Of a DNA stretch of 64,000 nucleotides, positions 46,844 through 58,236 are shown in pieces. The number at the start of each line of letters is the position of its first letter. The first letter of the stretch is position 1. This stretch comes from Plazaster borealis (lineage: Eukaryota; Echinodermata; Asteroidea; Forcipulatida; Labidiasteridae), in NCBI GenBank assembly GCA_021014325.1, contig JAJGQC010000613.1:95809-159808 (forward strand). The letters run 5' to 3'. The notes below the pieces were generated by a model. The model saw nothing but the letters and a program-made list of their open reading frames with translations, was not told where the DNA came from and did not search any database. The position numbers and the translations under genes are program-made.

Positions 46844-49800
46844 CCAGACCTATTGCAGGCGGACAATTGGTAACACCCGGAACAACTTCGGAATTTCCTA
46901 TTTTTGTTTCGCTGACAGCCGGACGGACGGCTGATGTTTTAACCCGCCCAGATTGTTCACTGTGTGGCGTGTTGAGGCAGGCATGGCTTCGTTTCACCCG
47001 TACAAAGAGCGACAAAAAATGTATGGAAAACATGCCTTGTAAAATCTTTTTCCGGGGGTATTGTGTAACTCACGATTCCACACCTTTGTCTTGCTGTTGT
47101 ACAAACATGGCATACAGGCTGCCTCCATTGTTCGTCATAACATTCGGCTCAATGGGAGGTAAGTGAGATTAGAGCCTGCCATGGCAGATTTTCGGCCGTG
47201 GCTCACGGCCGACGTTCTGGGAATAACGGTGACTGCCTACTCAATAATCTCACACGACAACATCAAATCCGGGACTAAGTTATGAGAACCGTTGTCATAT
47301 TTCCTTTTGTCAAGTCAGCGTTTCATCATGGCAATGATATTTTCAAAGGAAAACAATGTTACGAACTCGTAGCGATTGGAAGCAATAAACTAGGCAGCAG
47401 GACTATTCGACCGATTTCAGACTGGTTCAAAAATACGCGCAAGATTTGCACTGTCTATTGTCATGTACTTTGCTGAGGGATAGTAAGAAACTGTTAGTGT
47501 TAATTTCAAATGGTGCTCGATATGGGGCATGGTGTACCCCCCCCCCCTTGTGTCTTCATTGTGTGCTTGGGATCTCAGGAATTCTTTTGAGGATTTTAGG
47601 GGGAGGGGGTTCTATACGAGAGTAAAATAGTGTGTTATAGTATGGGAACATTGGGGGGACCCTCTGCCCCATATCAGGCAGGCTATATACTGAAGTGTCC
47701 CTTTTGTATAAAATTAGTAAAGTTTTCGTTGCCTCCGTTTGCCTGTAAACATTGCATGTTGTAAGAGGTCCTGAGTCTCCAACACCAATTGTTACTGTTC
47801 GTTCAACCATTAAAAATGAACAATAAAGTTACCTAAGAAATATAGGGAAAGGAAAACGATTGTGTGGTAGGCTAACACACAGATATGGTGACTTTTACAC
47901 GATGGAGTCAAGGTTCCCACATTGTTTTTTTTTTCCAGCTTGGTTAACACCAGGAAATTTCATAAAAGTCACCCCAACTGTGCGTTCAAAAGACTGTTTT
48001 GGTGCTCATTATGTGGCACGGTGTGCCCCCCCCCCTCTTCTCCTATTGTGTCTTTATTGTATTATTGTAATCTCAGTAATTCCTCTGAGGATTTTTTAAG
48101 ACTGCACTGAGGCTCTGGAAAGTGACAATTTTCTGTGACAATTGTCATATAAAATGTCATAAACTGAAAGCAAAACCTGTTAGCTAGTGTACAAGACTTC
48201 ACCTACATTTCAAAATAAAATTAAAATTGCCTTTTATCAAATAGGGCCTTCTTGCTACCTGCTATTATTTTATTTATTATTGTATTGTTTTATTTACCTA
48301 ATTATTTTTTTGGGGGGGGGGGGCATATATAGCCAAGTTGGCGCAATAACTTAACAATAGATCGAGTAAGTTAGCCCGAAATTAGTCGACGGTGGTTGGA
48401 CTGCGCTACTCGTTGCAAAGCAACTCAAAATTGAAACCTGTTGGAAAACTGAAGTTTACAACATTACTATATACACGTAGATGGCACCAAGGCTCTGAGG
48501 TCACGGTTACGTACTCACATATCAAAGGATACTAAAACAAAACAAATAACTCGACAAATCAGATTTCCTGAACTACCGGTATGACAGACAATGATATTCG
48601 CATCATTTGAAAGATGTTGAAGTATTGTAAAACGCTTATCACAGAATGACCCGAATTTGACCTTTAAAACGTGTTCGACCTCGTTGGCCCAAACACCTAA
48701 AACAGAACAAATACAGAATGTTCGCACCAACACCTAAACCAATACCTTTAACGCATCCCAGAATTGCATCGCTTTTTTACGGAGTCGTTGGTCACAAAAA
48801 AATACAAGAAAAAGTAACAACAAAAATAAAAATAAATAATTGGTAAAATAAAATTATATTAAATAAGTGAACAAATAAATAGATAATTAACTGTACCTAA
48901 ACAGAACACTAATAATGATAACAAAATTAACGTCTGGATAAGCAAATAAATAGTTGCGTGTCGTGGCGAGTGGCCCAACGCACTGGTCTCAGTTAAAGCA
49001 ACCCTCTAGTGCGTAACCCTACGAGTCAGCAACTGGCTAATAATTAAGCATGTTTTTAATAACTCTGCGTAAGAATTTATTTAAAATCCCAATTTTCCTG
49101 ACTTCGAAGAGAATACGCTTGAGAAACAATTTAAAGTTTGAGTGGCCATGACAAGGCCGTTTACCCGCTGGACGTTTTATGACGTAGACTGGTCGGCTGT
49201 CTCAAGGGAATTCCCCATTGCTCAAACACAAACGAGCATTAGTCTTGGGGTCTTTTGTCGGCAGACACACAGACTTGGTTGACAGGTCTAAAAGTATGTT
49301 AAGTCTGTATAAAGAGTGAGTTGTAGAATATTATGTTATGTGTGGGGATTAGGGGCGGTGCTTTGTAGCCTGCCTGAAAACAGCTGTTTGACTTCAAGTG
49401 GAGTGAAAGGGAGCATGTCGTGTAGAAATAATATTGTTTGACACACGTGACCCCACCCCGTGTAAAATATTAACGACGCCGCCCCTGGAATGGTAAAATG
49501 CAATCTCTAGACTAGCTGGAAGACATCGGGATTGATATAACTTAGTTTATCACCTGGTATGTGACTAGTATATTGAGATAAGAATTGCAAGTTGACCTAG
49601 CAGTTGTCAGGTGGTAGGGTTTTACTATAACGTCCCAAAGGGGACTTTAAAGCAAGACACTGAACAATTATTGGTAAGTTTTTTTCGGATGTGATGTGAA
49701 GCCATATATGCATTTATGTGTTGTGTAAAGCACGTGAAACATCTGACTACTCTTATCGTTAAGAAAAGGGGTTCGCCGGATGTTTTTGGTATGCTTTGCT

Positions 49801-50525
49801 GCATATTGAGCCAAAGCAACTTGTAAACCAATCCCTGGTGTGGCGTAAAAAAATGGGGCTTGTATTTCGAAAATAGCTCCGCATACCTTGTACGAAAACC
49901 CTTGATCATGCTGTAGAATTGTGTGAAGATCCATCCTTTTTTTCCGGCAAATCACTAAATACACGAGTCTGACAGGTGAGTGACAGTTCTCGTCTAACTT
50001 CGATATATACCATTTGTGTTGTGTTTACCCACTAAAAAGTACTAATTGAAAACCACTTAGTCTGACGGCTCGGATCCGAAGCCTTTGTCGTTTGTAGGCC
50101 ACACTGTATAGCATGTTTCATAAGTATGCAAACAACAGTTGCTATAATTAATTTGATCATAATTTTCGGTTTATGACAACCGACTTGTAGAAATTTCGTC
50201 AAATAAGGATTTTTTTTCTTTTATTTTGGTATTTATTTTTAAGAAATCGAATAAAACTTCAATGGTTTGGGTTATTCGGAAATAGAATTACCAAGCAAAA
50301 TGACGTTGTTACCCGGGATGATGATTACTTGGATTCACCATGGAGTAGATTATGTAAGCTGTAGAATGGATGAAATAATGTAGGACAGAGAGAACAAGTT
50401 TAGACCAAATGTATTTCATTTGTGCTTCCACTGCCATGTCATCCAGTATAAAACAATTTACATCACATCAGTGATGCATCTAGACTCAAACGACTTGACT
50501 AGCCCATTATCACTAACTCACTAGA
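46844..50525. repeat. duplicated segment, copy A
   Basis: About 3.7 kb that aligns end to end with 58237-63535 at high but clearly imperfect identity. Examples shared: GGACAATTGGTAACACCCGG at the start, GGCATACAGGCTGCCTCCAT, GCGTGTCGTGGCGAGTGGCC, and TGATGATTACTTGG near the end. Copy A has about 190 extra bases near 47490-47680 and lacks two insertions present in copy B. Short open frames occur in both copies, but they are frameshifted between copies and show no domain, so I call no gene. It may be an old mobile element or a segmental duplication. Confidence 0.85.
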
Positions 50526-50602
50526 ATACTTAACATTGTCTTAAAATAATAACAGTAACAATTGTCTGCCTTTACAATTACAAGATAACATTTCTGTGAC
50601 TT

Positions 50603-50905
50603 AAAGGTATCGTACACAATTGGTAATGACTCAAAACAAATATTAGCATACAAACTTACTTGGTAAAAAGCAACGTAGAGCTGTTGATAGTATAAAACAT
50701 TGTAGGAAACGACTCCTATGAAGTAACGTAGTTTTTGAGAAAGAGGTAATTTCTCACTAAAATAATAACAACTTCTTGCAAGAAGTTTTTATTCCTATCT
50801 GAAAGCACACAATTGTACAACAAGCGTGTTTTTCTTTCATCATTTTCTTGGAAACTTCGATGAAAAATTTTACAATTTTCAAGCGTGTTCAGTGCCTTTA
50901 AAACA
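50603..50905 (-). repeat. dispersed repeat family A, truncated inverted copy
   Basis: It shares CATACAAACTTACTTGGTAA, GTAGTTTTTGAGAAAGAGGT and CTTCTTGCAAGAAG with 45705-46062. The final part of the family is missing. Confidence 0.7.
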
Positions 50906-52330
50906 GACATACATGTACATGGTGTCAACAACATGTTTTTCATAACTATTGAACAACTAGAGTTAAATATCAACACTAACTGTGTAGACCTATGTGATTT
51001 TGTCACTGCTAATATACTGTACTCAAAACACAGTCCCATTTAACTCCATATTATTTAGTAAACCAACACTTAGAAACACATAAGATAAAGCATAACGAAA
51101 TTATTACTTGAAAACCACTCTGCAAGACAAGTTTGCATTAAAACAACTTGACCCGTATTCATAGCCTAGCACTTGACTCTTACTATGGGAACCAAAGAGA
51201 TGTCCAACACAGCAGGGCTATGCAGCAACCTTTACCCAGCTACTCCTGACCATTGCCCAGTGGCTTAGAATTAATTTCCTAGGTGTGTTTGTGCCAGCAT
51301 GGTCTTATATCACCAGAGCTGACTCTATGGTATGCCTCACTCTATACTGTACAGGTACTTTGTAATTATAAGTACTGTAATGCAAAGACGATGGCACCTC
51401 TGAACTACGTACATGTATCATAACTAAAACTACTAAGACTTTTCTGTCTCCAAAACACCTTACTAAAAAGTCATTCACCTAAATCGTAGTGTTAATAAAT
51501 CATATAAAGCCTAGCTTTAAGACAATTTAAAATGATACCCAAAGCAATATAAAAAAGGAATTATTAAATCAATAAAACAAAACTTTTAGCAGCATTAACA
51601 AAGATCTATAAAATCAATCTATAAAACAACACTGTTAACAACTTTAAGAAAGGTCTATACATTAGTTAATAAAGCACACACTTATAAAAACAAATCAACG
51701 TTTAATGAAGTGATTGATTTGAATAGTTTAAAAGTTAGCTAGATTTATCCCCTATTACTCTATGTGAGATTCAGATTATTAATTTATAAAGAAAAATCCT
51801 CATACCTGCACAAATTGATCAAATATTTGAGGAAAGTGAGAATAAGTTTGGACCAGACTTGTGGAAAGCTAGGCTGTTGAAAGTTAGAGGGGTGAAAGTT
51901 GGCCTTTTGAAATTGGCGGGATGCAATTTTAACGACAAAATTAGAAACAATCTCTTCAAGGTCCCTACTGCAAAAATGCAAACAAGTTAGTGTCCTGACG
52001 TTTCGACACTAGCAGAGTCTAACTAGGAGGCTTTAAAAAAAAACTGAAGGTAATTTATTTTCTGTTTTCGACTTTGTTTTCAAGATACTCAGTCGGACCA
52101 CGATGTATTAATTAATAGAAATTCGAATTGTAATACACTTGATTCACAAACCGCAACATTTGTCTCTGGAACCGTTTGGCTCAATCAAACTTAAGTGGTG
52201 AGGTTTGTTGATGTTTGAGTCAGACGAAATTATAATTGACGCAAATATTCAGCTCCCCAACTGTGGTTGTTTGTCATTCAGTATTAATAATTAAATAAAA
52301 CTGATTGATTTTCATTTCGTTGTTTGTTAG
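50906..52330. other. AT-rich stretch, no gene recognised
   Basis: Nothing with a clear protein signature was found. On the minus strand at 52030-51990 is the tag GACTCTGCTAGTGTCGAAAC, then GTCAGGAC, related to tags at 20930-20965 and 32207-32226. Confidence 0.55.
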
Positions 52331-52441
52331 TAAATGAGAGTGCCGTAAAGATTACAGGCACTACAGCGGAGTGTCTTGCTCTGGACGCTTGTGGATCGTT
52401 GTGCTGTGAATTCGGCAAGAAACAGTTGTCATTCTTTAATG
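52331..52441 (+). CDS. orphan exon-like sequence, 37 residues
   Basis: A TTTGTTAG acceptor and a strong GTAAGT donor bound 111 bases that are open only in phase 1/1. They encode NESAVKITGTTAECLALDAC and then GSLCCEFGKKQLSFFN. The Cys pattern and 1/1 phase fit an extracellular module exon. No partner exons were found nearby, so it may belong to another gene to the right or be a chance match. Confidence 0.3.
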
Positions 52442-52827
52442 GTAAGTCCATTTCAAATCTATCGTATAACTATCACAGCTCATAAGTTATTTGATATCAG
52501 CCTATTTTTATTTCTCCCTAAAACGGATTTTTGTAAACAACCGTGACTTTAAACAACAAAGAAAATGGTTTGTCTATATCAAAAACCAAATGTATTCGTT
52601 TGAATAACAAAGCTCATTGATTATTTAGTTCTGACCAGTGTTACGATCCAAAATCGTCAAACTATCCATGAATGCGAATACCTCAAAAACCCTGAACCTT
52701 CTCAGATGCAACCAATAAATCACAAAAGATGACACTAACAAAAGCATAAAACAAAGTGATTTAACCAATAATATCAACCCTTTAAATAAAATAAAAAAAG
52801 TTTAGGAAGCGTCACTGAGGAAGGGTA

Positions 52828-53198
52828 TATTGTTGGTATTTGTCAAAGACCAGTATCCTCACTTGGTGTATCCCAACATATGCATACAATAACAGATTTC
52901 TAAACATTTGGGCTCAAATTGTTCACCAAAATTGCAAGAAAACAAAAAAATTAAAATAAAAATTGATTCATAGAGTTGTGTGCTTTCAGACTCCCAATAA
53001 AAGCTTCATGCATGAAGCTCTTCTCAGTTTCAAATTGGGCGAAAATTTTAATATCTTTCTCTAAAACTACAATACTTCAAATTGAGTCGTATCGTAACAG
53101 TTTATAAGATAAACAGCTCTCCAGTGCTCTTTACCGGGTGAGCTTGTGGCTATATTAACTTGTGGAGTAATTACCAAAATTACACCCTGCCCTTAAAG
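52828..53198 (+). repeat. dispersed repeat family A, copy 5
   Basis: GTCAAAGACCAGTATCCTCA at the start, a central AGCTTCATGCATGAAGCT palindrome (53002-53019), and GGAGTAATTACCAAAATTAC at the end. Confidence 0.75.
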
Positions 53199-53369
53199 TC
53201 AAATGTACAATTAAGAAAAGATCGTATACCCTATAAATGAAAGTTCTGATGGCAGAGTACTTATTTAGGCTCTGCATTGAAGGATAGCTCGAATTAGGAT
53301 GGCAAAACAAAAATAATAATACAAAATACAAAATACAAAATATTCATGGCCCATGGCTTTTGTCCCTGT

Positions 53370-53995
53370 TTAGTGTGATTCACCCTAAAGAGGGAGTTAT
53401 CTTTGCAGTTTGACTTGAGATCACATTCTGGAAATAAGTAACACTGTCAAGATCATTATTTTTGCGGGAAATTCGTTGTTGTTTGTGTCCATTGAGAAAT
53501 GGAAAGCTTAAACAAACATACCACTCCAAAGGTGGTGTGTGTACATTTTCAAATGAATTAGCATTGCCTGCATTTACGAGATCGTTGTGGAAAAGATTAT
53601 ACAATTCTTGGAGGGTGTTATGTATGTAGTCGAATGTCTTTTTGCATAATTGAAGATGGGCGGTAAGGTTTATAAGTTTTTATGGAGTGTTTTCTTATTT
53701 AGTTTAAAATTGGCAAAGTTGGGGACAGGTTTGTTGAGGAGAGAAAAATTGATGTCTTTAGTCGCAATTTTGTTCATAAAGAGTAGAATGGTTTTATACA
53801 GTGAAATGTTACAAGTTGTGGAATCTTCTGAAGGGTCAGTTGGGATAAATGATTGTCCTTTATTGATTACGTTCTGGATGCGTTTGGGTATGTGAAGGGA
53901 CGTGGAGTTGTGGAAATTGTGTGATTTGTCTAATAGTAGGTTGTTAAGGAGTTGGCTTGTTTCTTGATTTCTGAAGTGTGATAAATAACCCAATT
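53370..53995 (-). pseudogene. degenerate retroelement ORF fragment, probably PLE reverse-transcriptase N-terminal region
   Basis: The minus-strand frame (53993-53670) includes RIQNVINKGQSFIPTDPSED, similar to the vLskGlkFiPTp motif preceding the RT of Penelope-like elements. The frame then stops and continues in another frame (53604-53380: YNLFHNDLVNAGNANSFENV). At least one frameshift separates the parts. Assignment rests on one motif. Confidence 0.4.
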
Positions 53996-54323
53996 TTGAT
54001 TGAGCGAAATCGTATGAAACAAAAACAAATATTATTCCTGGTGTACAAGGACGAGATTAACGAGTTCAGTTGAATGGTAGCTACCCCTTTGAACACAAGT
54101 TATTTCATCTCATGTAATAGTTTCCTGCCAGTTGAACAGATAAAATACTTGTTGGTATTGACAGTATCCTACGGTTGTTCTGGTGTAAAATTTACATTGT
54201 GCGTAAATTGCTGTTTCCGTAAGAGAAAACTCGCTTCGATATGGGTTGGAAACCAAGCCATTTCTTGCTTGTATCTTGACGTTTTCCGACATCTCGTTTA
54301 ACGTTTAGACAAGCGTAATTGCA

Positions 54324-54470
54324 CCCACCGAATCCAAAACTTACAGCGCATGGAAAAGGCTCGGAAATGCACCCACCGTTTCCCATGCTTACGGCGCCTG
54401 GAAACGGCTCGGAAGTGCACCCACTGTTTTCCATGCTTACAGCGCCTGGAAAGGGCTCGGAAGTGCACCT
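54324..54470. repeat. 48-bp minisatellite, three units
   Basis: The unit is GCACCCACCGTTTCCCATGC, TTACAGCGCCTGGAAACGGC, TCGGAAGT. It is the same unit as the larger array at 56757-57272, about 2.3 kb away. Confidence 0.9.
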
Positions 54471-54479
54471 CTCCTTGCT

Positions 54480-55560
54480 ATAACTATTTACATATCAAAC
54501 TTGGACTTGGTTCAGAGAGAGATAGAACAAGCGACACTAATTAAAGACCAACATATACGTGACATAGGCCTATTATTCTTATGGGCAATTCCACTGTGAC
54601 TCGTGTTACACTTAAATGTGTATTTTTACATTATTTAAGCTCCAGATAGTAAACAATTTGGTTGGAATTTTGATTTGTTGTATTTTAACAACCAACATTC
54701 AAGGCTAGATCCTCATAGTATTTTGACAATTTTTGTTTTACTTTTGTATGCATGGGACAGCGGCGAACATCGGTAACTCGTGCTACACGCAGAGGACATG
54801 CAAAAAAAGTACTCGTTTTCGTTTTGATGGTGTCCTTTTTAGTACAACAAACAATGAAGTCTCATGGATTGTAAAATTAACAATTTTGCTTCGGTTCAGG
54901 AAACTTGTAAAGTCCACGGTTGTTTAAGATAGGTTTTTTCACTTTTGTCATCATTTGATTTTCAGACAGAATGTTTTATCATCCTTTTTTAAGGCCACTT
55001 CCAGTAACATACATTTCCAGCCTTGTGTGTAACAATACAGTAAGCGATGAAAAGAAAAACAAAGGATGTTGATTAAAATTTTATGAATATTTCTTGTATA
55101 CCACATTTAAAATATATAAAATGTAAACATAAATTAGGACAACTGCTTAAGCTTAAAACAATGGGCCGATTTATAGAATATCCAAGTTATACAGGATGTT
55201 TCCACTTAAAAATACACTATCAGAACAAATACAATTTGTTTACTAACAAACTGTTAAGCAAACTCAGAAAAAAAGTTAATGAGTTGTGATCCTGGCATGT
55301 GTTTGGAATAATATTGCTATTATTGTTTGGTTTTTTTATTCGACCTCAACAATACAAGAACAACAAATACAATACAAGGCAATAAAAGGAACAAAAACAA
55401 AAAACAGGAAAAAACATAGCACCAAAAAATAGAATAATAAAATAATAAATAAATAAACAAACAAACAAACAGACACACCCAAAAAAAAACAAAAAAACAA
55501 ACAAACAAACAAACAAACAAGCGTCTTGCTGGAAATATCAATCCGGTCCTGTTTTAAGGG
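54480..55560. other. AT-rich stretch with (AAAC)n/(AAAT)n tract
   Basis: No gene was recognised. A simple repeat of AAAT and AAAC units covers about 55432-55520 and produces the low-complexity frames on the minus strand. Confidence 0.65.
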
Positions 55561-56200
55561 ACACGATGTAGGCCCAGATATCATCCTATAGCAGATGGCT
55601 GAATATACAAAATTATCATGGAGTAGAAGATTTTGCGACATTTTCAAAACTGTCCACCGAAATTGTTTACAAAGCCCTTATAGCCAGAGATTTTGTCCTG
55701 CCAAAGGCCCAAGAAAATTGGGTTCAGACTTGAAATCTTCCTAAAGATTTCAACTGGAATGAAGTTTGGGGTAAAAGTCATAAACATTTCCTTTTAGATG
55801 CTAAGCATAAATATATGATTGACTTTATCACAGGATCTTCCCAACTTGGGACAAACCTTTTCGTATGAAAATCACAGAAAAAGTCGAGTGTCCACTCTGT
55901 GATTCTGACGCAGAAACTATTGAGCATTTGTTTATATAATGCAAGACTACGGTTCAACCCTGGTTGTATGTTGACCACGTATTGGTTGTCGCTTTTTTGG
56001 TCTTATACGGATTGCACACGAATTCTCAACACCAATGTCCTCTGTCTCTATGATTATTGTTGCCATACTGACTCATGTTTGGCGATGTCGATGCGATCTT
56101 GTTTTCAATGAAGAGAACAGGTGCACCGGAATCAAAATTGTAGAATTATTTAAACAGGCACTCAAAAATGTCTTAATAAAGGAAACTGGAAAGGAGTAGA
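55560..56200 (+). pseudogene. LINE 3' fragment with RT-associated zinc-binding (zf-RVT) remnant
   Basis: Across shifting frames one reads FPTWDKPFRMKITEKVECPL, then CDSDAETIEHLF and C after a stop. The C-x2-C with E-x-x-x-H-L-F-x-x-C pattern is the zinc-binding domain after the RT of L1/Tx1-type LINEs. Further on, DLVFNEENRCTGIKIVELFK fits the C-terminus of the same group. Multiple stops and frameshifts show it is dead. Confidence 0.6.
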
Positions 56201-56289
56201 ATTCACTCATATTCTTCTAACAAAGTTTACAAATGTCTGTGTATGAATGCAAATGACAGAATACTTTTTAGTTTCTAAAGGAAGTCGTT

Positions 56290-56630
56290 GAATTTTCTCA
56301 CTAAATTTATTTTATGTCCCTTTAGTTCGGGCGGTCCAGTGAGTAAATGGTCGATCGATTTCGGGCTCTACGTAGACAGCGCGTCACCGGAAGTAAACAT
56401 ACAGTACCATCAAAGTCTTCAGATCACGCTCTTTCGGCGGCTGTTTGGTGCGACCCGCTAGCGTGTGTAAAACCAAGGATACGAAGTGTTTCCAATCGCG
56501 GGCGGTTTCGGGTGGTCCGGTGAGTAAATTGCCGAGCAGTTTCGGGCGGTTCATCGACCAAAGCGTTAGCTTTACTACAGACAGTGCGTTACCGCCAGTC
56601 ATACAGTAGATGACACATTAAATTGCCCCT
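56290..56630. repeat. GC-rich partial tandem duplication
   Basis: GGGCGGTCCAGTGAGTAAAT (about 56330) recurs as GGGTGGTCCGGTGAGTAAAT (about 56510), each followed by a TTTCGGGC-containing block. It is GC- and CpG-richer than its surroundings. The minus-strand frame 56602-56384 is open, with no recognised domain. Confidence 0.5.
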
Positions 56631-56756
56631 ATTATTATGAGATAAATGAGTTAAAACAAAACTGGGGGACACATTTGATATGGTGTCCCCACCCTTCAAA
56701 AAGTGGGGGGACGTGACCCCCTGTCCCCCATAGGATTGACGACCCTGGCTGGGATA

Positions 56757-57272
56757 TGCACCCACCGTTTCTTATGCTTACAGCGCCTGGAAACGGCTGT
56801 GATATAATGTGCACCCACCGTTTACCATGCTTACAGCGCATTAAAACGGTTAGAAATATGCACCCACCGTTTCCCATGCTTACAGCGCCTGGAGACGGCT
56901 CGGAAGTGCACCCACCGTTTCCTATGCTTACAGCGCCTGGAAACGGCTCGGAAGTGCACCCACAGTTTCCCATGCTTACAGCGCCTGGACACGGCTCGGA
57001 AGTGCACCCACCGTTTCCCATGCTTACAGCGCCTTGAAACGGCTCGGAAGTGCACCCACCGTTTCCCATGCTTACAGCGCCTTGAAACGGCTCGGAAGTG
57101 CACCCACCGTTTCCATGCTCTCAGCGCATTGAAATGGTTGGAAATATGCAACCACCGTTTCCCATGCTTACAGTGCCTTCGAAATGGCTGGAAATGGTTT
57201 GTCTTATGCACCCATCCCTTGTTATACAGCTCATTGGAAATGGCTGGAAATGTGCACCGGCCGTTTCCTTTG
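56757..57272. repeat. 48-bp minisatellite, about ten units
   Basis: Seven central units are nearly perfect, with diverged units at both ends (for example 56809 and 57190 onward). Because 48 is a multiple of three, several frames stay open; the minus frame reads GNGGCTSEPFPGAVSM repeatedly. I do not regard it as coding. Confidence 0.92.
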
Positions 57273-57289
57273 TTTATCACGCCTGAATA

Positions 57290-58236
57290 GGAAGTTACTA
57301 AAAATGGTGTGTAAATGGCCTAAATACTGTTGTGTCAAAACACCAACCCTGAAAATACATCGGCCCGTAGGAAATCATCGTCCTTAGACATTGATTTAGT
57401 AAAACACAATAAAGTTTCGTTTTTATAATTCTTGTTTCGAACACAAATATACAATAATAAACACTTGAAAGCAAAATGTAATGTTGATGTTAGTTCATTT
57501 GTTGTGATATTTCTTTGTTTTTCTTTTTTTTCTTGTTTAACCAGTTGAAACTTACATTAACATTATTTGTAATAAAGTGAATAACTTGAACAGGTTGTAA
57601 AAAAAAAAAAAAACTGGGGAATAGCAAAGTTAGTATGTGCGATTACAATGTCGTCAGAACTCAAATAATCAAAATAATGGCCCACAACGGCTGCCTTAAA
57701 AACCTTAATAGCAAAAGTGAGGTTGCAAAGTAAATGTCACCAAACAAACGAATGTTAGTATCAAGAAAGTAGATCAAGAACTATTTTTTTACATTTAAAG
57801 GGGAAAATGCTTAAGTTAAAATCTTGGCTCTTTTTCCCCTTAAATTTGGTTGGGGAAATGTCAATACTTATTTCTTTAAACGACGCGGATCATTACATGA
57901 GTTTGTTATTTGATGAGCCGACTATCAATACTTTACGAATTATACTTTGCACCATATTTTAAGATTACATTCAATCAAACGTTTTCACACCTTTACAAAA
58001 AGTAGGCATACTTGCTACAACCATTACTGCAAACTAACATAAGTGCTACATAAGTTCTGGCTTTACAATTATGAAGAAAATAATTGACAACTTGTCACGG
58101 AAATATTCACAATGTTATTGATTGTCGAAGTGTAGCCTATTAAGAACTATTTAATGTGGAAATTGAAAAGAATGTACTCTTGCAAGGGCTATTCTGTCAT
58201 TCTTGTTTGTAACTTCAAATACGCGAAATGTTGGGG
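57290..58236. other. AT-rich stretch, nothing recognised
   Basis: An A-run near 57600 and generic AT-rich DNA. No exon, repeat family or domain could be supported. Confidence 0.55.

Noticed and set aside
46855..47166. Cys-containing open frames resembling a THAP-type zinc finger at the start of copy A
   Set aside because: The Cys/His spacing and the conserved THAP Pro/Trp residues are not met in either strand, and copy B breaks the frame.
47400..47460. Homeodomain-like peptide ISDWFKNTRK
   Set aside because: Only this short piece resembles helix 3 of a homeodomain. The preceding 50 residues do not fit, and the sequence lies in the duplicated non-coding segment.
49625..49964. Minus-strand open frames in copy A (and their counterparts at 62113-62435 in copy B)
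   Set aside because: The two copies keep the DNA but not a common frame, and no domain is recognisable, so a conserved protein is not supported.
56635..57280. Two overlapping minus-strand frames of 144 and 149 residues
   Set aside because: They are translations of the 48-bp minisatellite in two frames; openness follows from the period being a multiple of three.
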